A DNA stretch of 14,045 nucleotides, from assembly GCA_003249625.1 (NCBI GenBank), contig QKII01000333.1, forward strand, positions 1 to 14,045. The letters run 5' to 3'. Both the position numbers and the translations under genes were made by a program. A model generated the notes under the pieces. That model worked only from the letters and a program-made list of their open reading frames with translations, did no database searches and was not told the DNA's origin. Source of the stretch: Propionivibrio sp. Its GTDB lineage: Bacteria; Pseudomonadota; Gammaproteobacteria; Burkholderiales; Rhodocyclaceae. Position 1 is the stretch's first letter; every line of letters begins with the position of its first letter. This document shows, piece after piece, positions 7,296 through 13,780 of this stretch.

Positions 7296-7395
7296 CGTTG
7301 CTTCAGCGTCCCCCGCTGACAATGTTTGACCCTCCCTGACCCATCGCAACGATGGGACTTTCAATCCCGTGCCACACCGGCGCGGGATTTTTTTT
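7296..7395 (+). ncRNA. Candidate three-hairpin small RNA with C-rich linker
   Basis: Between the TRAP operon terminator and the GGDEF gene lie three consecutive hairpins. The first (7296-7324) has a TCAGCG/CGCTGA stem with a TCCCC loop, extended below a 2-nt bulge by CGTTG/CAATG. The second (7340-7356) is a perfect CCCATCG-CAA-CGATGGG. The third (7363-7389) is an 11-bp terminator stem followed by eight T residues. A single-stranded TTTGACCCTCCCTGA segment (7325-7339) connects the first two; its CCTCC core could pair with Shine-Dalgarno sequences. No convincing protein frame covers the region. It does not match the c-di-GMP, SAM, TPP or cobalamin riboswitch patterns I know. The alternative is a structured leader with attenuator upstream of the GGDEF gene, 110 nt away. 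I do not recognise a named RNA family. Confidence 0.45.
7363..7395 (+). terminator. Strong intrinsic terminator
   Basis: AATCCCGTGCC (7363-7373) pairs with GGCGCGGGATT (7379-7389) through 11 bp, with one T-G wobble and a 5-nt ACACC loop. It runs into eight consecutive T residues (7388-7395). It is independent of the operon terminator at 7145-7189, which is already sufficient for DctM. A second terminator about 200 bp further on therefore implies a separate transcript starting in between. Confidence 0.85.
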
Positions 7396-7505
7396 GCCAC
7401 GTACTGGATGCCCTCTCGCTTACCTCAAGAGTTTCCGATAAGGAATCAGTGTCGGATCCAAGCTTCCGCTAGAATGTTTTTGCGAACAACAAGAGGAGCT
7501 GCCTT
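7396..7505 (+). promoter_or_regulatory. Upstream region and candidate promoter of the GGDEF gene
   Basis: This stretch holds a -10-like TAGAAT at 7470-7475 without a convincing -35 box, which may mean an activator or a different sigma factor is involved. The Shine-Dalgarno GAGGAG lies at 7493-7498, 7 nt before the ATG at 7506. I see no protein gene or strong hairpin between 7396 and 7505. Confidence 0.4.
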
Positions 7506-8990
7506 ATGGCCTTCCAGGAAACCGTTCGGGAGAATCGCCGGGCGGCACGCAACGTTGTCCTGCTCACTGCACTGTTTTTGTCCAGTCTATGGGGATTCTT
7601 TGCCTATTGGGCAGTGTATAACAGGCAGGAAGCGATATCGGCTACTGAGGCTGGCTTGCTCCAGATGAATCATGCTGTCGAGCAATATGTGCAGCACATG
7701 GTCAACATGGCCGGGGTCTTCCAGTCCACCGCGGAGCGCTGGCTGGAGGAGAATCCGTCCACCGATCCTTGCGCCGATTCCGGATTCCACGCGTTGATCG
7801 CTGATTTCCGACAGCGTACCAACAGCCTTATCGACGTCCGCCTGATCACATCGGACGGTGGTCTGTTTTATTTTCCCTGCCGGTCCGACCAGCCGCTCGA
7901 CAACGTGGCCGACCGCGAATACTTCGCTGCGGTCAGCGATTCGCCGCCCGGACGTCGATATATTGGCGCGCCGGTAATCAGCCGTGTTTCCGGGCAGTGG
8001 CGGCTGCCGATTACGGTACGTATGCGTCGTCCCCATTCCGGTCTGGAAGTGATAAACACCTCAATTAATCTGAGCGTCGTGGGAGAGGCATTCGAGGCTG
8101 AACGACCCAAGCCGGACGGTTCCATTTCCTTCTGGCGGGAGGATGGCACCCTGCTAGCCAGAGCTCCGCATCTGGAGGATCTTGTTGGCAAGGCCGTGGT
8201 AGCCGCCCAGTCTTCTTGGCAAGAGATTCTGGCGAAGAAATCCGGCGTAATGCGGATCAGTGGTTCGCCGGTTGACGGTTCTGACCGTTTTATCGCCTTC
8301 AAACGTTTCGATCGCTACCCTCTCATTGTGACGGTGACGTCGACCGTCGATAGCACGCTGGCGACATGGTATTGGCAAGTCCTTCTAGGCGCATTGGCAT
8401 TGCTTGTGGTCACCCTTTGGGGGGGCGTGGTTGCTCTGAAACTCGTGGGAGCATTGCGAAAAATCGAGGCAAATACGCAAGAGCTCCAATTGCTGGCTAC
8501 GCAGGATGCGGCCACAGGGCTGTTCAATCGCCGCTACCTTATGGAGACCGGCCTGCATGAACTTGCGCGCATGCGTCGCTACGGTAGTCCATTGGCCCTG
8601 ATGATGCTCGATGTCGACCATTTCAAGCGGGTCAACGATACCTGGGGTCACCCCGTTGGCGATCGGGTACTGCAGGGAGTGGCTCAAATTGTGAAGGCTA
8701 TGGTGCGTGATCAGGATACGGTTGGGCGACTGGGCGGCGAGGAATTCGCCGTCGTTCTTCCGGAAACTGACCGGGTCGGAGCATTATCCATCGCCGAGCG
8801 GATGCGTGCTGCAGTAGAAGCCACTCCGTTGGCCATGACTGACGATGGAACTCTGGTCTGGGTGACCGTCAGCATCGGCGTGACCGGGGTGCTTTCGGAA
8901 AAGGATTCATTCGAAGAGGCGCTGATGCGGGCCGACAAGGCACTCTATCAAGCCAAGGACAACGGACGTAACCGAGTGATCGATGGTTAA
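7506..8990 (+). CDS. Membrane-anchored diguanylate cyclase (sensor plus GGDEF)
   Basis: A 494-residue inner-membrane sensor that probably makes cyclic di-GMP from two GTP. A first membrane span (about 17-36) leads into a periplasmic region of about 250 residues with the look of a PDC/dCache sensor: a long helix, then LIDVRLITSDGGLFYFP, NVADREYFAAV and SGQWRLPITVRMR. The second span is about 288-312. The GGDEF domain covers about 330-494: LATQDAATGLFNRRYL at its start, metal-binding MLDVDHFKRVND (D369), active-site GGEEF at 410-414, and an RxxD inhibitory site (RDQD, 401-404) exactly five residues before it. It is therefore expected to be active and product-inhibited. There is no EAL domain. 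The last codons overlap the next gene by 8 nt, suggesting translational coupling. Base composition looks slightly less GC-rich than the flanking operons, and the gene looks functionally independent of the TRAP locus. Confidence 0.94.
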   Translation: MAFQETVRENRRAARNVVLLTALFLSSLWGFFAYWAVYNRQEAISATEAGLLQMNHAVEQYVQHMVNMAGVFQSTAERWLEENPSTDPCADSGFHALIADFRQRTNSLIDVRLITSDGGLFYFPCRSDQPLDNVADREYFAAVSDSPPGRRYIGAPVISRVSGQWRLPITVRMRRPHSGLEVINTSINLSVVGEAFEAERPKPDGSISFWREDGTLLARAPHLEDLVGKAVVAAQSSWQEILAKKSGVMRISGSPVDGSDRFIAFKRFDRYPLIVTVTSTVDSTLATWYWQVLLGALALLVVTLWGGVVALKLVGALRKIEANTQELQLLATQDAATGLFNRRYLMETGLHELARMRRYGSPLALMMLDVDHFKRVNDTWGHPVGDRVLQGVAQIVKAMVRDQDTVGRLGGEEFAVVLPETDRVGALSIAERMRAAVEATPLAMTDDGTLVWVTVSIGVTGVLSEKDSFEEALMRADKALYQAKDNGRNRVIDG

Positions 8991-9864
8991 ATATGATCGT
9001 CTTCCCCGGCAAGGACTGATTCTCCTCGCCGCCCTTTCCTTGTTCTGGGGGGCCAACTGGCCCGTCATGAAGATGGTGCTCAGCGAGGTGCCGCCGCTCT
9101 ATTTTCGCTCCATCTGCCTGCTGCTGGGTGGTGTCGGGATGCTGACGCTGGCACGCCTGAGCGGCGTGCCGATCAAGGTGCCGTCCGGTGAGTGGCATCG
9201 AGTACTGTTGCTGGCGGGGTTTAATATCTCGGGCTGGAACGCGTTGGTGATCCTGGGCGTTTCCCTGTTGCCTTCCGGCCGTGCCGCGCTGCTGGGCTAC
9301 ACCATGCCGCTTTGGTCGGTGCTCCTGTCGGTGGTGTTTCTTGGTGATCGATTGAGAGGGCGCACCGTACTCGGTTTGCTGCTCGGTGTTGCCGGGATTG
9401 TGGTACTGATGGGTGGTAGCGTCGAAGGGATGTTGCGTGCGCCGGCCGGCGTGGCCTGCATGATCCTCGGCGCGTGGAGTTGGGCCACTGGCGTGGTGCT
9501 GTTCAAACGCTTGCCGGTGGCTATGCCGACGTCGGCGTTGACCGGATGGATGATGCTGGTCGGTAGCCTACCTCTGTTGGCTGTGGCCATTCCGCTGGAG
9601 ACGTCACGGCTCGTCGTGCCTGGCGTCGGTCCGGTGCTAGGCATGCTCTACAACATTTTCGTCGCTTTCATGTTCTGCTATTGGGCGTGGAACCGCATCG
9701 TGCAGATGGTGCCTGTTGCTGTCTCGTCGGTTTCCTCGCTGTCGACGCCGCTGATCGGAGTGCTTGGTGGCGTCATCTTCCTCGGTGAGCCTCTCGGCTG
9801 GCAGGAAGCTTCCGCTTCGTTGCTGATCCTCGGGGCTGTTGGCTCGGTCTCGCTACGGCGCTGA
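8983..9864 (+). CDS. EamA-family (DMT superfamily) transporter
   Basis: A 293-residue inner-membrane protein with two EamA repeats of about five membrane spans each (repeat 1 about residues 10-145, repeat 2 about 154-290), as in RhaT/YdcZ/PecM-like metabolite exporters. Landmarks are LSLFWGANWPVMK near the N-terminus, LLGYTMPLWSVLLSVVFLGDRL closing repeat 1, and SSLSTPLIGVLGGVIFLGEPLGW in the matching place of repeat 2. The start ATG at 8983 lies inside the end of the GGDEF gene (8-nt overlap) and has no strong Shine-Dalgarno, so translation probably depends on ribosomes finishing the upstream gene. The substrate is unknown; the family exports amino acids, nucleotide-related compounds and other small metabolites. 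Confidence 0.9.
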   Translation: MVKYDRLPRQGLILLAALSLFWGANWPVMKMVLSEVPPLYFRSICLLLGGVGMLTLARLSGVPIKVPSGEWHRVLLLAGFNISGWNALVILGVSLLPSGRAALLGYTMPLWSVLLSVVFLGDRLRGRTVLGLLLGVAGIVVLMGGSVEGMLRAPAGVACMILGAWSWATGVVLFKRLPVAMPTSALTGWMMLVGSLPLLAVAIPLETSRLVVPGVGPVLGMLYNIFVAFMFCYWAWNRIVQMVPVAVSSVSSLSTPLIGVLGGVIFLGEPLGWQEASASLLILGAVGSVSLRR

Positions 9865-9879
9865 ACGGGTAACGAAACT

Positions 9880-9913
9880 GTCACGCAGGCTGGTTACGAT
9901 CGCTTCGCGTGAC
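9880..9913. promoter_or_regulatory. Inverted repeat GTCACGC-N20-GCGTGAC
   Basis: A perfect 7-bp inverted repeat (9880-9886 with 9907-9913) lies between the EamA transporter and the ABC operon. The loop is 20 nt and no T run follows, so it is a poor intrinsic terminator. It sits about 50-80 bp upstream of the -10 candidate at 9961, so it could be a regulator site for the ABC operon or a rho-independent-like transcript end. Function unknown. Confidence 0.3.
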
Positions 9914-9960
9914 GAGATCGGGGTGGCGAAATCCGCCTCGAATTGTCGTTTTCCCCTGCC

Positions 9961-9966
9961 TATACT
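9961..9966 (+). promoter_or_regulatory. Candidate -10 box of the ABC operon
   Basis: TATACT is a good -10 match about 37 bp before the ATG at 10003. No clear -35 stands at the proper distance (TTGTCG at 9943 leaves only 12 bp). Its position argues that the permease starts at 10003 and not at the in-frame TTG at 9943, which would lie upstream of the transcript start. Confidence 0.4.
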
Positions 9967-10002
9967 GTCCCTCATGCAACTGCCTTTCCTCGTGGAGCGC
10001 GC

Positions 10003-10800
10003 ATGCTGTCTCGGTGGGTCACCGTTGCCTATCTTGCCTATCTGGCGTTGCCGATAGCGCTGCTGTTTACCGGCTCGTTCGGTGACCTGTGGCTGAATAC
10101 GTTGCTGCCGACGGGCTTCACCTTCCGCTGGTATCAGGAGGTAGGTGCCGATCCGAGTTTCCGGCGGGCATTCTCGGCCAGCCTCTCCGTGGCGCTGGTG
10201 ACATCGGCCGCCTGCCTGGCGATCGGTCTGCCGCTGGCCTATGCCGTATATCGCACCACGAATCCGAAAATCCGCGCAGCGGCCCGCGTGCTCTACCAGT
10301 TGCCTGTTGCCTTGCCGCCGCTGGTCCTCGCCTTCGGCTTCATCCTCGTTTTCTCCTCGGATACGCTGCCCTGGCTTGGTAGCCTCTGGTTGCTGATTGC
10401 CGGGCACATCGTCCTGTGCCTGCCGTATTTCCTGCAGACCGTGGTCGCCGACATGCAGCGACTGGGCTTGCGCGCGCTGGAAGATGCCGCTGAATCGCTC
10501 GGCAGTTCCGCGACGCAGCGCTTCCTGCACATCGTCGTGCCGGCGCTGCGCCACTCGATGCTCTCCGGGCTGATCGTTGTCACCGCTTTGTCGATCGGCG
10601 AGTTCCAGTTCTCGAACCTGGTGTCGGGCTTCCTCAATCGTACCTATCCTGTGGTGCTGCTGCAGGCGTTCTATGGGGCGACCGGCTTTGCCTGTGCCGC
10701 GACGGTGATCCTGCTGCTGCTGGCGCTGGTCGCCTCGTTCAGTGCGGCCTTTTCAGCGCGTGGCGCCGCACGTACGTCGATGGCGGGGAGCAAAGCATGA
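10003..10800 (+). CDS. ABC importer permease subunit (PotC/PhnV-like)
   Basis: A 265-residue inner-membrane permease with about six membrane spans. The binding-protein-dependent transport signature (EAA loop) lies at about residues 160-183: EDAAESLGSSATQRFLHIVVP, with the conserved Glu-Asp-Ala-Ala, the Gly seven residues on and the terminal Pro. This loop docks onto the ATPase. The extracytoplasmic start (LPTGFTFRWYQEV) resembles PotC-type subunits of polyamine, thiosulfate and 2-aminoethylphosphonate importers. The frame is open upstream to a TTG at 9943, but ATG 10003 is preferred. It has GGAG at 9994-9997, begins just before the first membrane span and lies downstream of the -10 candidate. 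The stop overlaps the ATPase start by four bases (ATGA). Confidence 0.9.
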   Translation: MLSRWVTVAYLAYLALPIALLFTGSFGDLWLNTLLPTGFTFRWYQEVGADPSFRRAFSASLSVALVTSAACLAIGLPLAYAVYRTTNPKIRAAARVLYQLPVALPPLVLAFGFILVFSSDTLPWLGSLWLLIAGHIVLCLPYFLQTVVADMQRLGLRALEDAAESLGSSATQRFLHIVVPALRHSMLSGLIVVTALSIGEFQFSNLVSGFLNRTYPVVLLQAFYGATGFACAATVILLLLALVASFSAAFSARGAARTSMAGSKA

Positions 10801-11852
10801 ACGATACGCCGTCAGTGCGCATCGCCGACACGTCGTTCAGCTATCCGGGCGGCAAGGCAGGGATCTTCGATCTCTCGCTGGACATCGCGCCGGGGGAACT
10901 GGTTGTGTGCATCGGCCCGAGCGGTTGCGGCAAGACGACGCTGCTCAAGCTGATTGCCGGATTCCTGCCCTGTGCCTCCGGTCGCGTCCTGCTCGATGGC
11001 GAGGATGTTACCGGTGTCGCCGTGCGCGAACGGCAGTGCGGCATCGTCTTCCAGTCGTATGCGCTGTTCCCGAATATGCGGGTTTGGGAAAACGTCGCCT
11101 ACCCGTTGCGCGTGCGTGACGTTCCCCTCGCCGAGCGGCGTCGGCGCGCCGAGGCGATGCTCGACATGGTCGGCCTTTCCGGATACGGCGAGCGCCTGCC
11201 CGCGGCGCTGTCAGGCGGGCAGCAACAGCGCGTGGCACTGGCAAGGGCACTGGTGTTCGGCCCGCGCGTTCTGCTCCTTGACGAGCCGCTCTCGGCGCTC
11301 GACGCGGCGACGCGGTTGTCGATGCGTGACGAGATCCGGCGCATCCAGAAGCAGCAGAACATCGCCTCCTTGCTGATCACCCATGACCAGGACGAGGCAT
11401 TGTCGCTCGCGGACCGCATCGCCATCCTGCGCGATGGGCGGTTGATCCAGGTCGCGCCACCCCGGGAGATGTACGACAAACCGGTCGACGGCTTTGTCGC
11501 AAGCTTTATCGGCCGGGCCAATCTGCTCGACGGCACCGTGGTTTCGCCGGATACCGTTGACACGCCGATTGGTCGAATTGTCACGATCAGGCACTCGGTC
11601 GCCGATGGCACGGCCGTGCGATTGCTGGTGCGTCCGGAAAAGATCGTGCCGGTGCATGTCGATCCGGCGGCAGGATCGCCGGACGAAAATCATTTTGCGG
11701 CCAAGGTGATTCATGACCGCTTTTTCGGCGCCAGTCGCGAGATCGAACTCGCGGTCGGACAAGGCGTCCTGAAAATCGACACTGCCACGCGCGAGGATAT
11801 TTCCCTTGTGCATATCCCGCGCGACGCGGTGCAGTTCCTCCCTGTGACCTGA
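10797..11852 (+). CDS. ABC importer ATPase subunit (PotA/FbpC type)
   Basis: A 351-residue cytoplasmic ATPase that powers the importer encoded around it. All catalytic motifs are intact: Walker A GPSGCGKTT (40-48), Q-loop FQSYALFPNM (Q86), signature LSGGQQQRVALARAL (138-152), Walker B VLLLDEP (158-164), D-loop SALD (166-169) and H-loop ITHDQDEA (H196). After about residue 240 comes a C-terminal TOBE_2 domain (RANLLDGTVV, VRLLVRPEKI, VIHDRFFGASREIELAV), typical of the polyamine/iron/sulfate/sugar (CUT1) class of ATPases. The start overlaps the upstream permease, with GGGGAG at 10785-10790 as Shine-Dalgarno. Family assignment is certain; substrate specificity is not encoded in this subunit. Confidence 0.96.
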   Translation: MNDTPSVRIADTSFSYPGGKAGIFDLSLDIAPGELVVCIGPSGCGKTTLLKLIAGFLPCASGRVLLDGEDVTGVAVRERQCGIVFQSYALFPNMRVWENVAYPLRVRDVPLAERRRRAEAMLDMVGLSGYGERLPAALSGGQQQRVALARALVFGPRVLLLDEPLSALDAATRLSMRDEIRRIQKQQNIASLLITHDQDEALSLADRIAILRDGRLIQVAPPREMYDKPVDGFVASFIGRANLLDGTVVSPDTVDTPIGRIVTIRHSVADGTAVRLLVRPEKIVPVHVDPAAGSPDENHFAAKVIHDRFFGASREIELAVGQGVLKIDTATREDISLVHIPRDAVQFLPVT

Positions 11853-11873
11853 ACGGAAAGAAAGGAGTCAACG

Positions 11874-12950
11874 ATGCAAGCCAGACAATGGATTCTCGCG
11901 GCTGCGGCCGCCCTGTTTGCTTCCGGTGTGGTGGCGCAGACGGTGCTCGACTCGCCGGAGCTTTATCCGGGAGAGAAGAAACTCTATGAGGCGGCGAAGA
12001 AGGAGGGCATGGCCGTCAGCTTCGATACCGGCCCGACCTGGGCCAACTGGGCAGCGCAGTTCTCTGCCTTCAAGAAACGCTATCCGGGCGTCGAGCTCGT
12101 TTACAACGACCTTGGCTCGGCGGCTACTGTCGTGGCCCTGGACAAGGCGCGTAACCGTCCACAGGCCGATACTGCCTACTACTTCGCCGCTTCGGCCATC
12201 GATGCGGTGAAAAAGGGCGTCGTCGCGCCATTCAAACCGGTCAATTTCGGCAAACTGCCGGAGGTTTTCCGCGATCCGGAGGGACGCTGGTTCACCATCC
12301 ACTCGCTGACCGTGGCCTTCATCGTCAACACCAAACTGGTGAAGGACGTGCCGCAGTCGTGGGCCGATCTGCTCAAGCCGGACTACAAGAACTCGATCGT
12401 CTATCTCGACCCGCGCTCGACCGGCGTCGGGCAGGTGTTGTCGTTCGCTGCCAACTTCGGTGCCGGCGGCGACATGAGCAACGTCCAGCCCGGACTCGAC
12501 TACCTCGGCAAGCTGCACCAGGCTGGCAACGTGCTGCGGGTGCTGGGAACGACGCCTTACGCCCAGTTCATCAAGGGCGAAATCCCCATCTGGATTTCCT
12601 ACGAAAACGACGGTCTCAAGGCCAAGTACGTCGATGGCCTGGGTGACTCGGTTGCCGTGGTCATTCCGAAGGAAGCATCGGCAGCGGCCCCCTACGGCAT
12701 CAGCCTCGTGAAGAAGGGACCGAACCCCAACGCCGGCAAGCTCTGGCTCAACTTCATCATGACCGACCTCGGCCAGGGTATTTTCGCCCAGGGCTTCGTG
12801 CGTCCGTCGGTGCCGGGCGTCAAGCTACCGGACTCCGTGGCTGACAAGCTCCCTGACGCGCCGCAGGTACGGCCGCTCGACGTGCGCGCGGCAGCGGCGA
12901 AGAAGGCCGAGATAGACAAGGGCTGGGCGGCCGCCACCGGTTCGAAGTAG
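11874..12950 (+). CDS. ABC importer periplasmic binding protein (COG1840-like)
   Basis: A 358-residue secreted binding protein. The signal peptide has its core at residues 7-20 and probable cleavage after VVA at 19-21, before Gln22; there is no lipobox cysteine. The mature protein has the two-lobed type II fold seen in AfuA/FbpA, polyamine and 2-aminoethylphosphonate binders. Landmarks are LYEAAKKEGMAVSF (38-50), FSAFKKRYPGVELVYNDLGSAATV, WFTIHSLTVAFIVNTKLV, PQSWADLLKPDYKNSIVYLDPRSTGVG (160-186) and IPIWISYENDG. The C-terminal-lobe Tyr-Tyr pair used by FbpA to hold ferric iron is not evident; a YY occurs only at 102-103. Iron is therefore not favoured, and an organic ligand is likelier. AAAGGAG at 11861-11867 is a strong Shine-Dalgarno. 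The gene sits between ATPase and second permease, an uncommon position. Confidence 0.9.
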   Translation: MQARQWILAAAAALFASGVVAQTVLDSPELYPGEKKLYEAAKKEGMAVSFDTGPTWANWAAQFSAFKKRYPGVELVYNDLGSAATVVALDKARNRPQADTAYYFAASAIDAVKKGVVAPFKPVNFGKLPEVFRDPEGRWFTIHSLTVAFIVNTKLVKDVPQSWADLLKPDYKNSIVYLDPRSTGVGQVLSFAANFGAGGDMSNVQPGLDYLGKLHQAGNVLRVLGTTPYAQFIKGEIPIWISYENDGLKAKYVDGLGDSVAVVIPKEASAAAPYGISLVKKGPNPNAGKLWLNFIMTDLGQGIFAQGFVRPSVPGVKLPDSVADKLPDAPQVRPLDVRAAAAKKAEIDKGWAAATGSK

Positions 12951-12961
12951 CGTCCCGCTCA

Positions 12962-13780
12962 ATGCACGTGCGCCTGCGTCTCCTGTTGACTGCCCCGGCG
13001 GCATTGTTCCTGGCCGTGTTCTTCGTGCTGCCAGTCGCCGGGGTGGGGATCGACGCGTTGCGCGAGGGCACCGGTGCCTTCGCACGGGTATTCGCCCTGC
13101 CCGCGTTCTGGGCCTCGCTGGTGGGCAGCCTGTCGCTGACACTGGTGGCGGCGAGCGTTTCCACAGTCGTCGGCTTTGCCGTCGCTTACCACTTGTCGCG
13201 GTTGCCCGAGAAGCGGCGCACGCTGTATTCATTGTTCATCGCCTTGCCGCTGACCTTCTCCGGTCTGATCGTCGCCTATGGCTTCATCCTCGGTTACGGT
13301 CGCGCCGGCTTCGTGACGCAGTTGCTCGGCTACGCCGGTTTCGACCCAGGCGTGATCGGCAAGGCGCTGTTCACCGCCTGGGGGCTGGCCTTCGCCGCCT
13401 CGTACTACCTGATTCCGCGCGTGGTAATGGGCATCCTGCCGGTGCTGGTCAACTTCGACCGCGCGCAGCTGCAGGTGGCCGAATCGCTCGGTGCCACGCC
13501 CGGCCAGGCACTCCGGCAGGTGCTGCTGCCGCAGATCGCGGCGCCGCTTGCCGCGGCGTTCTGTCTCGTCGCTGCGGTCGTATTCGGCGCCTACGGAACG
13601 GCCCTGGCGCTGGTCGGCACACAGCTCAACATCTTGCCCCTGCAGCTATACAGCCTGATTTCCGAGTCAGGAACGGATTTTCCCGCCGCGGCGGCACTGG
13701 CCCTGATGATCACCGCCGTGTGCGCCTCGATCATGACCGTTGGAGAATGGTTTGGAACCCGCCATGAACGCCACCTATAA
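12962..13780 (+). CDS. ABC importer permease subunit (PotB/PhnU-like)
   Basis: A 272-residue inner-membrane permease with about six membrane spans. The EAA loop lies at about residues 170-193 (LQVAESLGATPGQALRQVLLPQI, with the conserved Ala-Glu, Gly and Pro). An N-terminal span and a periplasmic loop precede the transport core, as in PotB-type partners. It should form the heterodimer with the permease at 10003-10800; both are half-size, unlike the fused double-length permease of FbpB-type iron importers. It starts 12 bp after the binding-protein stop without a visible Shine-Dalgarno, so it may be translated by coupling and at a lower level than the binding protein. Its 3' end overlaps the next gene by 17 nt. 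Confidence 0.9.
   Translation: MHVRLRLLLTAPAALFLAVFFVLPVAGVGIDALREGTGAFARVFALPAFWASLVGSLSLTLVAASVSTVVGFAVAYHLSRLPEKRRTLYSLFIALPLTFSGLIVAYGFILGYGRAGFVTQLLGYAGFDPGVIGKALFTAWGLAFAASYYLIPRVVMGILPVLVNFDRAQLQVAESLGATPGQALRQVLLPQIAAPLAAAFCLVAAVVFGAYGTALALVGTQLNILPLQLYSLISESGTDFPAAAALALMITAVCASIMTVGEWFGTRHERHL

Noticed and set aside
7200..7395. Cyclic-di-GMP riboswitch upstream of the GGDEF gene
   Set aside because: The attractive context is not matched by sequence: the conserved GEMM core motifs and tetraloop-receptor pattern are absent.
9943..10002. Upstream TTG start for the first ABC permease
   Set aside because: It would add 20 residues unlike the family N-terminus, has no Shine-Dalgarno and lies upstream of the likely -10 box. 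The ATG at 10003 has GGAG at good spacing.
9853..10554. Minus-strand open frame of 233 codons over the start of the ABC operon
   Set aside because: It is antisense to a clear permease and its product is very rich in Arg, Gln and Gly with no fold signature.
11874..12950. Ferric iron importer of FbpABC type
   Set aside because: The permeases are two half-size proteins, where FbpB-type systems have one fused protein, and the binding protein lacks an evident iron-binding Tyr pair in its C-terminal lobe.
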